A DNA stretch of 45,083 nucleotides from Porticoccaceae bacterium (GTDB lineage: Bacteria > Pseudomonadota > Gammaproteobacteria > Pseudomonadales > Porticoccaceae). Of this stretch, positions 8,543 through 16,877 are shown in pieces; position 1 is the stretch's first letter, and every line of letters starts with the position of its first letter. The notes under the pieces were generated by a model that was given only the letters and a program-made list of their open reading frames with translations, was not told the origin of the DNA and searched no databases. The DNA lies in assembly GCA_018664075.1 (NCBI GenBank), contig JABJOY010000086.1, positions 1-45,083 of the forward strand. The letters are read 5' to 3'. The translations under genes were made by a program, and so were the position numbers.

Positions 8543-8579
8543 AATAGGGAAGGGGCTATCGCTCTTTCCCTATTTTTTT
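8543..8579 (+). terminator. Intrinsic terminator/attenuator between rplT and pheS
   Basis: AATAGGGAA (8543-8551) pairs with TTCCCTATT (8566-8574), followed by T5. Two smaller hairpins precede it: AAGCTT pair (8485-8502) and CCTGC/GCAGG (8509-8524). In E. coli pheST is attenuated here through a Phe-rich leader peptide. No such leader ORF is visible, so this may be a plain partial terminator. Confidence 0.75.
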
Positions 8580-8616
8580 ATCAGTAATAAGATACACAAC
8601 CTGATTTATGTGGTGA

Positions 8617-9636
<1,020 letters not shown>

Positions 9637-9648
9637 GCTGGGTGACTT

Positions 9649-12045
9649 ATGAAATTTAGTGAATCCTGGTTGCGAGAATCAGTCAATCCATCGATATCCA
9701 CAGAAGATCTGGTGGCTCAGATCACTATGGCAGGTCTTGAAGTGGACGCAGTTGATCCCGCTGCCCCTCAGATTTCTGGCGTGGTTGTCGGTGAAATACT
9801 TGCCGTAGAGCAGCATCCCGATGCAGACAAGTTACGCGTCTGTCAGGTCGCTGGCGGCGGCGAAACTGCTCAGGTGGTTTGCGGCGCACCCAATGCCCGC
9901 GCTGGTATAAAAGTGCCATTTGCCACGGTGGGTGCGAAATTGCCCGGTGACTTTAAGATTAAGAGAGCCAAACTGCGTGGTGTTGAGTCCTTTGGCATGC
10001 TCTGTGCCCAGACCGAATTGGAACTGGGTGATGACGATGACGGGCTGTGGGAGCTTCCCGCGGATGCTGCGGTAGGTACCGACCTGATTGAGTATCTGGA
10101 TCTTAACGACAACATTATCGAAGTAGATCTCACTCCAAATCGCGGTGATTGCCTGAGTATTCGGGGTCTGGCTCGCGAAGTAGGAGTGCTGAATCAAGCC
10201 CAGGTATCAGAGCAAGCCTGTGCCCCTGTGGCGGCGACAATCGATGATACTGTCAAGGTTACACTGGATGCGCCAGAGGGCTGTGCCCGCTATGTGAGCC
10301 GTGTTATCCGCGGTGTTGACCTCAGTCAGCCCACGCCCCAGTGGATGCAGGAAAAACTGCGTCGCAGTGGTGTACGCAGCCTGGGTCCTGCCGTCGATAT
10401 TACTAACTATGTATTGCTGGAGTTAGGTCAGCCAATGCATGCCTTTGACCTAACCAAGATCGATGGCGAGATAGTTGTACGCATGGGTCAGGATGAAAAG
10501 CTAAAGTTGCTGGATGACTCTGAGGTTACTGTTGATACAGAGACATTGGTGATTGCCGATCAGAGTAAAGCTCTGGCCATGGCCGGCATTATGGGCGGCG
10601 ATGAGTCTGCCGTAGCCGACAACACCGCCGATATATTATTTGAAAGCGCCTGGTTTAACCCTCTGGCAATTGCCGGCAAGGCACGCAACTATGGCAAGCA
10701 TACAGACTCCTCTCACCGCTTCGAGCGCGGCGTCGATGGCGGTCTGCAAGTGGCTGCCATTGAGCGAGCGACAGCACTGATGCTAGAGATTTGTGGGGGC
10801 AGTGCAGGGCCTGTGTCAGTGACAGAGTCTGCTGAGCACCTGCCAGTATCAGCGACCATTAGATTGCGCGATGCAAGACTGGCTCAGCAGCTGGGCGTAC
10901 CCATTGCCGCTGCTGATGTGGACGATATGCTAGTGCGTCTCGGCCTGTCTCAGATTGAGCGCAACGAGCAGGGATCCTCCTGGGTAGCTCCCAGCTGGCG
11001 TTTTGATCTTGAGATTGAGCAGGACCTGGTGGAAGAGGTAGCGCGCATCTATGGCTACAACAATCTGCCCACTTCAACCCCTTCAATGGCCCTTGAGTTG
11101 GAAGTAAACCCGGAAACCATTCAGGGATTGCCAGCCTTTAGAAGCCATCTGGTCGCCCGGGGTTATCAGGAAGCCGTGACCTACAGTTTTGTTGATCCGG
11201 ATCTGCAGAAGCTGATCGACCCAGAGATTACGCCGGTGGCTCTGGCTAATCCGATTTCAGCGGATATGGCTGTGATGCGCACCAGCCTGTGGCCAGGGTT
11301 ATTAAGTACAGCTGTACATAACCTTAATCGCCAGCAGAGCCGCGTGCGGATTTTTGAAGCCGGCCAGTGTTTTCTGCCAGCAGAGAACGCGGACGCAGAT
11401 TCGGTTTTAGGGCTGACCCAGAATATGGTTCTGGCAGGACTGATTTGTGGCACACGCACGCCCAGCGGCTGGACCGCAGGGAAAGACAAAGTCGATTTCT
11501 ACGATATTAAAGGTGACCTTGAAGCACTGCTCGACTCTACAGGTCTGGCAGCAGAGTTCCAGTTTGAGGCCAAACAGCACAGTGCCCTGCACCCCGGCCA
11601 GGCTGCAGCCCTTGTGCGTGGTGGCGAGCAGGTGGGCTGGATTGGGCAATTGCACCCGAAAATTCAGGCGGATCTGGGTATTGGCACTGCAGTTTATCTG
11701 TTTCAGGTTGAGGTAGATAAAATTGCCCCAAGCAGGCTGCCAAAATTTGAAGAAGTTAGCAAGTTCCCCGAAGTTCGCCGTGATTTAGCGTTTTTTGTCG
11801 ACATTTCCGTGCAGGCATCCGGCCTGATGGATGCAGCCAGGGCAGTAGCCGGTGATCAGTTGACCAATTTAAAGTTGTTTGACGTCTATCACAGCAAAGA
11901 TGTTGAAAACAAAGGAAAAAGTATTGCGCTAGGCTTGACGTTCCAGCATAGTTCACGCACGCTTACTGACGAAGAAATAAACGCGTCAGTAGATCGTGTA
12001 GTAAATGAATTGGGAATTAAATTTAAGGCTGAACTCAGGGGCTGA
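9649..12045 (+). CDS. pheT: Phenylalanine-tRNA ligase beta subunit
   Basis: 798 aa (E. coli 795). Partner of PheS. Domains in order: tRNA-binding EMAP/OB domain near the N-terminus (QHPDADKLRVCQV, VCGAPNARAGIKVPFATVGA), B3/B4 editing domain (MAGIMGGDESAVADNTADILFE), B5 domain, catalytic-like core, and C-terminal anticodon-binding ferredoxin fold (FPEVRRDLAFFVD, FQHSSRTLTDEEINASVDRV). ATG 9649 is preceded by a GGGTGA sequence. Complete, no disruption seen. Confidence 0.98.
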   Translation: MKFSESWLRESVNPSISTEDLVAQITMAGLEVDAVDPAAPQISGVVVGEILAVEQHPDADKLRVCQVAGGGETAQVVCGAPNARAGIKVPFATVGAKLPGDFKIKRAKLRGVESFGMLCAQTELELGDDDDGLWELPADAAVGTDLIEYLDLNDNIIEVDLTPNRGDCLSIRGLAREVGVLNQAQVSEQACAPVAATIDDTVKVTLDAPEGCARYVSRVIRGVDLSQPTPQWMQEKLRRSGVRSLGPAVDITNYVLLELGQPMHAFDLTKIDGEIVVRMGQDEKLKLLDDSEVTVDTETLVIADQSKALAMAGIMGGDESAVADNTADILFESAWFNPLAIAGKARNYGKHTDSSHRFERGVDGGLQVAAIERATALMLEICGGSAGPVSVTESAEHLPVSATIRLRDARLAQQLGVPIAAADVDDMLVRLGLSQIERNEQGSSWVAPSWRFDLEIEQDLVEEVARIYGYNNLPTSTPSMALELEVNPETIQGLPAFRSHLVARGYQEAVTYSFVDPDLQKLIDPEITPVALANPISADMAVMRTSLWPGLLSTAVHNLNRQQSRVRIFEAGQCFLPAENADADSVLGLTQNMVLAGLICGTRTPSGWTAGKDKVDFYDIKGDLEALLDSTGLAAEFQFEAKQHSALHPGQAAALVRGGEQVGWIGQLHPKIQADLGIGTAVYLFQVEVDKIAPSRLPKFEEVSKFPEVRRDLAFFVDISVQASGLMDAARAVAGDQLTNLKLFDVYHSKDVENKGKSIALGLTFQHSSRTLTDEEINASVDRVVNELGIKFKAELRG

Positions 12046-12090
12046 TCTGTCGCAGATCTAACCTAGAGTCTGAATTTAGGTAATCGAACA

Positions 12091-12390
12091 ATGGGTGCTT
12101 TAACCAAAGCTGATCTGGCGGAAATGCTATTTGATGAACTCGGTCTTAACAAGCGAGAGGCCAAAGAGATTGTTGAAATGTTTTACAGTGAAATCTGTGC
12201 GGCATTAGAGAGCAATGATCAGGTTAAGTTGTCCGGGTTTGGCAATTTTGAGTTGCGCGATAAAAGCAGCCGACCAGGCAGAAACCCTAAAACCGGCGAA
12301 GACATTCCTATTTCTGCACGGCGGGTAGTGACCTTTAAGCCCGGGCAGAAGCTAAAGGCTCGAGTAGAGAACTATGCTGGAACCAAGTAA
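12091..12390 (+). CDS. ihfA: Integration host factor alpha subunit
   Basis: 99 aa, family length. [20 protein letters not shown] and [28 protein letters not shown] with the DNA-arm motif are IHF-alpha. IHF bends DNA sharply at specific sites and works with IhfB. It follows pheT as in Enterobacteria and Pseudomonas. Its last 17 bases overlap the start of the MerR-like gene. Confidence 0.97.
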   Translation: MGALTKADLAEMLFDELGLNKREAKEIVEMFYSEICAALESNDQVKLSGFGNFELRDKSSRPGRNPKTGEDIPISARRVVTFKPGQKLKARVENYAGTK

Positions 12391-12727
12391 CAACAACGAA
12401 CTTCCCACCATTCCGGGCAAACGCTACTTCACCATTGGTGAGGTCAGCGAACTCTGTGCGGTGAAGCCCCATGTGCTGCGTTATTGGGAGCAGGAATTTC
12501 CGAGCTTAAATCCTGTAAAGCGCCGCGGCAATCGCCGCTATTATCAGCGTCAAGATGTAGTACTGATTCGCCAGATCCGTTCCTTACTCTATGAGCATGG
12601 GTTTACCATTGGCGGTGCCCGTCAGCGCCTGGACGGTGAATCCGCCAAACAAGAGCAAACTCCGTACAACCAACTTCTTGAGCAGACCATTGTCGAGTTG
12701 GAAGATATTCTAGAGGCTCTGAGCTAA
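12374..12727 (+). CDS. MerR-family transcriptional regulator (ihfA-linked)
   Basis: 117 aa. [30 protein letters not shown]-type winged-helix N-terminus followed by [16 protein letters not shown] is a MerR DNA-binding domain; the C-terminus is short and lacks cysteine metal ligands. This gene next to ihfA is widely conserved in gammaproteobacteria but its regulon is not known to me. The ATG overlaps the ihfA end by 17 bases, so it depends on ihfA transcription. Confidence 0.9.
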   Translation: MLEPSNNNELPTIPGKRYFTIGEVSELCAVKPHVLRYWEQEFPSLNPVKRRGNRRYYQRQDVVLIRQIRSLLYEHGFTIGGARQRLDGESAKQEQTPYNQLLEQTIVELEDILEALS

Positions 12728-12802
12728 CAGCAAACCGTCGTCTGAAACTCACCAAATTTGTTGCAATAACATGCCTAGCCTGTATCATTGCGGCTCTCAA
12801 AT

Positions 12803-12879
12803 CGGGGCGTAGCGCAGCCTGGTAGCGCACTACACTGGGGGTGTAGTGGTCGCAGGTTCAAATCCTGCCGTCCCGACCA
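12803..12879 (+). tRNA. tRNA-Pro (GGG anticodon)
   Basis: 77-base cloverleaf. Acceptor CGGGGCG pairs with CGTCCCG (one G-U), discriminator A and an encoded CCA. The anticodon arm CTACA-CTGGGGG-TGTAG gives anticodon GGG. T arm GCAGG-TTCAAAT-CCTGC. Complete and apparently functional. Directly followed by a perfect palindromic terminator and then three long tandem repeats that carry pieces of this T arm. Confidence 0.96.
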
Positions 12880-12882
12880 ATT

Positions 12883-12924
12883 AAATAAAAAAGGCCATCT
12901 ATAAATAGATGGCCTTTTTTATTT
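12883..12924 (+). terminator. Perfect 20 bp palindromic terminator after tRNA-Pro
   Basis: Bases 12883-12902 and 12905-12924 are exact reverse complements around an AA loop. The GC part is GGCCATCTAT/ATAGATGGCC and the flanks are A-rich/T-rich, so it works as an intrinsic terminator in both directions. The right arm (AGATGGCCTTTTTTATTT) recurs at the head of each downstream repeat unit, but the left arm does not. Confidence 0.9.
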
Positions 12925-13099
12925 AACCGCCGGAACGGCGGATTCGAGCGTAAAGCGCCAGGTTCACAGATTGAGCCTGCGGCGCAATCTGGACGAGGAA
13001 CGAAGAGACGATGCCCCGAAGGGGTGCTAATAGCCCAGAGGCTATTAGCATCAAATCCTGCCAATCCGCCACCAACCTCGGTTTTGCCAAGTACCTAAT
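12907..13099 (+). repeat. tRNA-Pro-linked tandem repeat, unit 1 (193 bp)
   Basis: Begins AGATGGCCTTTTTTATTT, then hairpin CCGCCG-GAA-CGGCGG (12927-12941), then a structured module, and ends in a tRNA-like tail (TCAAATCCTGCC ... CCACCA, about 13050-13074). This copy differs most from the others. Only here does the tail contain AATCCGCC, complementary to GGCGGATT at 12937-12944, forming a would-be acceptor stem before CCACCA. Confidence 0.9.
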
Positions 13100-13293
13100 A
13101 GATGGCCTTTTTTATTTAACCGCCGGAACGGCGGATTCGAGCGTAAAGCGCCAGGTTCACAAATTACGCCTACGGCGGAATTTGGACAAGGAGCGCAGCG
13201 ACGCAGCCCCGCCGGGGTAGTAATAGCCCAAAGGCTATTACTATCAAATCCTGCCCCACCAAAGGCACCTCGGTCTTCCAAGTCATCCGCAAA
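13100..13293 (+). repeat. tRNA-Pro-linked tandem repeat, unit 2 (194 bp)
   Basis: Same plan as unit 1: T tract, CCGCCG-GAA-CGGCGG hairpin at 13120-13134, CAGGTTCA, internal hairpins, then TCAAATCCTGCCCCACCA. Nearly identical to unit 3. Compared with unit 1, both sides of the 11 bp hairpin (13218-13228 / 13233-13243) changed together. Confidence 0.9.
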
Positions 13294-13487
13294 AGATGGC
13301 CTTTTTTATTTAACCGCCGGAACGGCGGATTTGAGCGTAAAGCGCCAGGTTCACAAATTACGCCTACGGCGGAATCTGGACAAGGAGCGCAGCGACGCAG
13401 CTCCGCCGGGGTAGTAATAGCCCAAAGGCTATTACTATCAAATCCTGCTCCACCAACGGCACCTCGGTCTTCCAAGTCATTCGCAAA
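13294..13487 (+). repeat. tRNA-Pro-linked tandem repeat, unit 3 (194 bp)
   Basis: Third copy, ending TCAAATCCTGCTCCACCA and then the same AACGGCACCTCGGTCTTCC-like tail. Similarity stops near 13487. GGATTTGA (13326-13333) is perfectly complementary to TCAAATCC near 13438-13445; units 1 and 2 have GGATTCGA with one mismatch. Confidence 0.9.
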
Positions 13488-13591
13488 ACCCACAAAATTA
13501 CTGATATCCATAAACAAAACTATTTTGCCCGCACTCTGTCAGATTTATAATATGCTTCTTTGTATAAAATAAAAAATTAAGAGGGTGTAAT

Positions 13592-14155
13592 ATGAAAGCG
13601 ATGTTATTCCAGTCGTTTTTGGGTTTAGTTGAGGCTCAGTATGGGCCTGATGTTCTTGAAAGCATTATCTCTGATGCTGGTGCACCCAGTGAGGGTATTT
13701 ATACCACCAGTGGCGAGTACTCCCACAGAGAACTGATTGATTTAATCGTAGCCTTGAGCGAGCGCAGTAATGTGTCAGTCTCCAATTTGACCAAGAGCTT
13801 TGGTATGTATCATTTTGCCGAGTTTATTGCCGCTTATCCTCAGCTGTTTAAAGATCTGCACTCGTCCTTTGAACTGTTGGAGAAGATAGATAGCTTTATC
13901 CATGCAGAGGTCAAAAAACTCTATCCCGGTGCCAGACCGCCAAAATTTGATGTCAAAAGAACCAGCGATAAAACCATCGAGCTTCTGTATCAGTCGCCCC
14001 GTTGTATGGGAGATGTGGCCGAGGGTTTGATTCTGGGTTGTGCTGCCTATTACGGTGAAAAAGTGGCAGTAAAACGAGAAACCCTTGGCGATGGCTCTGG
14101 TTCTACTGAGCGATTCTTGTTGACCCAGCAGATTGCCGAGACGCCAAATTCCTAG
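13592..14155 (+). CDS. hnoX: H-NOX (HNOB) haem gas-sensor protein
   Basis: 187 aa, full H-NOX length (~180-190). Haem-binding marks are complete: proximal His104 in SFIHAEVKKLYPGARPP and the YxSxR motif at Tyr132-Ser134-Arg136 (YQSPR) that holds the haem propionates. The fold otherwise follows the family (GMYHFAEFIAAYP). H-NOX proteins sense NO (or O2) and usually partner a neighbouring histidine kinase, diguanylate cyclase or chemotaxis protein. Neither is adjacent here; the next gene is a convergent hydrolase 6 bases away. GAGGGTG lies 7-8 bases upstream of the ATG. Likely cytosolic. Confidence 0.92.
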   Translation: MKAMLFQSFLGLVEAQYGPDVLESIISDAGAPSEGIYTTSGEYSHRELIDLIVALSERSNVSVSNLTKSFGMYHFAEFIAAYPQLFKDLHSSFELLEKIDSFIHAEVKKLYPGARPPKFDVKRTSDKTIELLYQSPRCMGDVAEGLILGCAAYYGEKVAVKRETLGDGSGSTERFLLTQQIAETPNS

Positions 14156-14161
14156 GCACTG

Positions 14162-15103
14162 TTACTGCAATACTTGTATCCAGTTGAGCAGATCCTGATA
14201 CACTTCTTCCCGGTTGGTTTCATTGAGCATTTCGTGTCGGCCTTCCTTGTATAACGTCATATCCACTTGCTCTACGCCAGCGCTGAGCAGCGCTTGTTGC
14301 AGTTTAATAACTCCCTTTCCCTGACCCCCAACAGGATCCAAGTTACCTGAAAACAGAAGCATCGGCAGTTTACTATTGATTCTACTCAGAGCCTTGGAGT
14401 CGAAAAGATCAGCCAGCCCCTGAATAAAATCCAACCAGGACTGGGTGCTTATAGCACCACCACACCAAGGGTCCTCGATATAGCGGTCAACAGTCTTGTG
14501 ATCTCTGGACAGCCAGTCCTTTTCCGTACGAACCGGGGCAAAGGCGCGATTAAAGGTACCAAATGATAGTTGCTCAAGAATATTACTGACATTGCGACCA
14601 CCCACCCGGGCGCGTTCTACCCAGGCCACGCCAGCGATAATTTTGCATGCTGCAGGTGGAATGTAGTTGGAACCTGAGAGCACCAGGCCACCTAGGCTCT
14701 GATTGCATTCCTGCTGCAGTCGCTGGCCATAGAGCTGGCAGAAACGAGTGGCCATAAAGGAGCCCATACTGTGGCCCAGAATGATTAGGGGCAACTGCTG
14801 CTGTCTGGCGATATGGCTGATAAGCTGCCACTGATCATCGACCATCTGATTCCAGCCATTATGGTCGGCAAAATGATAGAGACTGTCAGCAGAACTTCCG
14901 GTCATGCCGTGGCCGCGATGATCTCCAGCGGTGACCATAATTCCATGCTGGTTAAGAAATGTCGCCAAACCAGCGTATCGGGCGCTATGCTCGGCCATAC
15001 CGTGCATAATATGCAGCCAGCCTACAGGTTGCTCTGGCATCCACTGGTGGTAGTGCATGGTTCCGGCATCGCCACTGCTAAAGTCTATACTTTTATTTTG
15101 CAT
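14162..15103 (-). CDS. Alpha/beta hydrolase, monoacylglycerol-lipase-like (Hydrolase_4)
   Basis: 313 aa. Oxyanion region HIMHGMAEHSARY, nucleophile elbow ILGHSMGSFMA (Ser), acid region SGNLDPVG (Asp) and C-terminal EGRHEMLNE (His) give the full catalytic triad of lysophospholipase/monoacylglycerol lipase-type enzymes. Substrate unknown; probably an ester lipid. No signal peptide seen. ATG 15103 chosen because the family begins shortly before the first strand; an upstream ATG at 15139 would add 12 residues. Convergent with the H-NOX gene. Confidence 0.85.
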   Translation of the reverse strand: MQNKSIDFSSGDAGTMHYHQWMPEQPVGWLHIMHGMAEHSARYAGLATFLNQHGIMVTAGDHRGHGMTGSSADSLYHFADHNGWNQMVDDQWQLISHIARQQQLPLIILGHSMGSFMATRFCQLYGQRLQQECNQSLGGLVLSGSNYIPPAACKIIAGVAWVERARVGGRNVSNILEQLSFGTFNRAFAPVRTEKDWLSRDHKTVDRYIEDPWCGGAISTQSWLDFIQGLADLFDSKALSRINSKLPMLLFSGNLDPVGGQGKGVIKLQQALLSAGVEQVDMTLYKEGRHEMLNETNREEVYQDLLNWIQVLQ

Positions 15104-15323
15104 AACAATTAAAGTCCTCGAACCGACCTGTCTCGGCATTACTTAGCATGAGTATCAGGTTGAAAAGCGCCGCTGACAAGAAGAAGTTTTAAAAATTCGG
15201 CAGTATCTAGTCAAACATAAACCGGGACTGGTTGTGACATATCAGGGCAGGGCACTGCAGTCTTCAGTCGCCACCACTCTATGTTATGCTCTGCGCAATT
15301 ACCCCCGTTGATCTGAGGCTGTC

Positions 15324-16871
15324 TTGAATATTGCTGTTGCTGTTGGTTTTCTAGTTGTTGCTCTGCTTCTGCCATTTAAGCCTCTGGCGCTCAGATGTGC
15401 TGCTTGGTTGCTGTCTCTCGCTTCCTGGCGGTTGATTGCAGTTGGTGGGATTTTGCTTGCTCTGCCGTTGCTGATATGGGGTGCTGGAATTGCTGATTGG
15501 TATTTTTACAGCGCTCGTATTGCCCTGTTTGTTATTGGTCTGCTGCTTATGGGGGAAGGGCTTTATATTCTTATGGTAGATGCAGCGCCGCTGCAAAAAC
15601 TGCTGCGCTTTATGGCTAAGCATTACTACCTTATCGCCATTCCAATGTCGTTGATCTGTCTACTGCTATCAATTTTTATTCTTGCCCGCTCCTATATTGG
15701 GCCGATTCCCGATGTCTCCAGCTGTAAGTCTGGCTCAACACTGTCGGTATCCTGTGTGGTCAGTAATCCCGAAGATATGGTGATTACACCAGATAACCGC
15801 TTTATTCTGCTGTCTGAGTTTGGTGGCTCCGGCCCCTTAAATGAAGCAGGGCCGGGCAATTTGGCATTGGTGGATGCACAGACCAAGTTGCCTGTGCCTC
15901 TGGCGATTATCTACTCGGACAATACCTGGGGTGATGGCCAGTGCGTCAAAACTGCCGATAGCCCTTTTGGTCCCCATGGTATCGATCTGGTGGAGCGCAC
16001 TGATGGTCGTCACCAGCTGGCTGTGGTTAATCATATGGGCGGTGAGTCGATTGAAATGTTTGAGCTGGTGGCCGTGGATTCTGCTGCGCAAGATAATGCT
16101 CCGAGGCTAACCAGGTGGGGGCTGGTTTGGCGCGGCTGTGTTGTAGCGCCAGAAGAGAACTTTATCAATGATGTCAGCCTGCTCAGTGACGGCAGTTTTT
16201 TTGTCAGCCATATGTACTCCCATAAATTTACCACGGCAGACTTTTTGTATCAGCTGATCGCCAAGCAGGATACTGGCTATGTGTTGCACTGGGATGATCA
16301 CACCGGCTTTAGCCAGGTGCCTGGTACAGAGGGGTCGCAGCCCAATGGCCTAGTGTTTGATGAGGCCAGTAATATTCTCTATGTGGCCTTTAATATTGCC
16401 GACAAACTCAGTGCTATCGACGTAATTACCGGGCAGGTGCTGCACAGTTTTTATGCCGACGCGTTGGATAATCTGGTATTGGATCAGGGCAATCTGTGGT
16501 TGACCTCCCTGGATCATGCCGTCCTCGATGTGTTGGTCTGTGAGGAAAATAGTCTCTGCCCATTGCCATTTACCGTTACCAAATTAGATGCCAATAGTCT
16601 CACTGAGATTGAGCATTGGTCATTTACCCAGCAGCCTTTTGGTTTGCCTTCGGTGGCGATGCCGTTTCAAACGGAAACCCTGAATCAGGTTATTGTTGGT
16701 ACATTTATGGGAGACAGGTTGGCTTATTTTGATGTTGGATTAAACCTTGAGCCAACGCTGAGACCGAGACTGGCGCCGAACGTGCAGCCGTTAGAGGAGT
16801 CACTAGAGGAGCCATCGCCCCTTGGAAATTTCCCAGATATCGAGCCAATAGCTGAGCAGGTTGACCGATAG
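15324..16871 (+). CDS. Membrane protein with paraoxonase/SMP-30-like beta-propeller
   Basis: 515 aa. Residues 1-125 hold about four hydrophobic segments (VAVGFLVVALLLPF; LIAVGGILLALPLLIWGA; IALFVIGLLLMGEGLYIL; YLIAIPMSLICLLLSIFIL). The rest is a propeller: NPEDMVITPDNRFILLSEFGG, FGPHGIDLVERTDGRHQLAVVNHMGGESIEMFEL, and GSQPNGLVFDEASNILYVAFN resemble arylesterase/paraoxonase-type calcium-dependent lactonases. Hydrolysis of lactones or esters is plausible but unproven. TTG start with GAGG 6 bases upstream. The C-terminus is acidic and proline-rich. The propeller probably faces the periplasm. Confidence 0.75.
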   Translation: MNIAVAVGFLVVALLLPFKPLALRCAAWLLSLASWRLIAVGGILLALPLLIWGAGIADWYFYSARIALFVIGLLLMGEGLYILMVDAAPLQKLLRFMAKHYYLIAIPMSLICLLLSIFILARSYIGPIPDVSSCKSGSTLSVSCVVSNPEDMVITPDNRFILLSEFGGSGPLNEAGPGNLALVDAQTKLPVPLAIIYSDNTWGDGQCVKTADSPFGPHGIDLVERTDGRHQLAVVNHMGGESIEMFELVAVDSAAQDNAPRLTRWGLVWRGCVVAPEENFINDVSLLSDGSFFVSHMYSHKFTTADFLYQLIAKQDTGYVLHWDDHTGFSQVPGTEGSQPNGLVFDEASNILYVAFNIADKLSAIDVITGQVLHSFYADALDNLVLDQGNLWLTSLDHAVLDVLVCEENSLCPLPFTVTKLDANSLTEIEHWSFTQQPFGLPSVAMPFQTETLNQVIVGTFMGDRLAYFDVGLNLEPTLRPRLAPNVQPLEESLEEPSPLGNFPDIEPIAEQVDR

Positions 16872-16877
16872 GCCCGC

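Larger units (their letters stand above)
12927..13487 (+). ncRNA. Candidate repeat RNA downstream of tRNA-Pro (rtT-like plan)
   Basis: No protein-coding signal; ORFs across it are frame shadows repeated with the units. Each unit can fold: a closing pair GGATTYGA/TCAAATCC encloses hairpins CAGATTG/CAATCTG (unit 1, 12967-12991), CCCCGAAGGGG, and TGCTAATAGCC-CAGA-GGCTATTAGCA (13025-13050). Units 2-3 have paired substitutions in two of these stems. The layout, a tRNA gene followed by about three ~190 bp repeats that each contain the tRNA 3' end, matches the E. coli tyrT region (178 bp repeats, rtT RNA). Sequence homology to rtT is not claimed. Whether it is transcribed past the terminator is unknown. 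Confidence 0.5.

Noticed and set aside
12937-13074. tmRNA or complete extra tRNA in repeat unit 1
   Set aside because: No anticodon arm, no G3-U70 pair and no tag reading frame; units 2 and 3 lack the acceptor complement.
12907-13487. CRISPR array
   Set aside because: Repeats are ~194 bp, directly adjacent and without spacers; no cas genes.
12858-13517. Several open frames of 65-115 codons on both strands
   Set aside because: They repeat with the tandem units, share the same peptide in each, and lie over tRNA and hairpin structures; no ribosome binding sites. They are shadows of the repeats.
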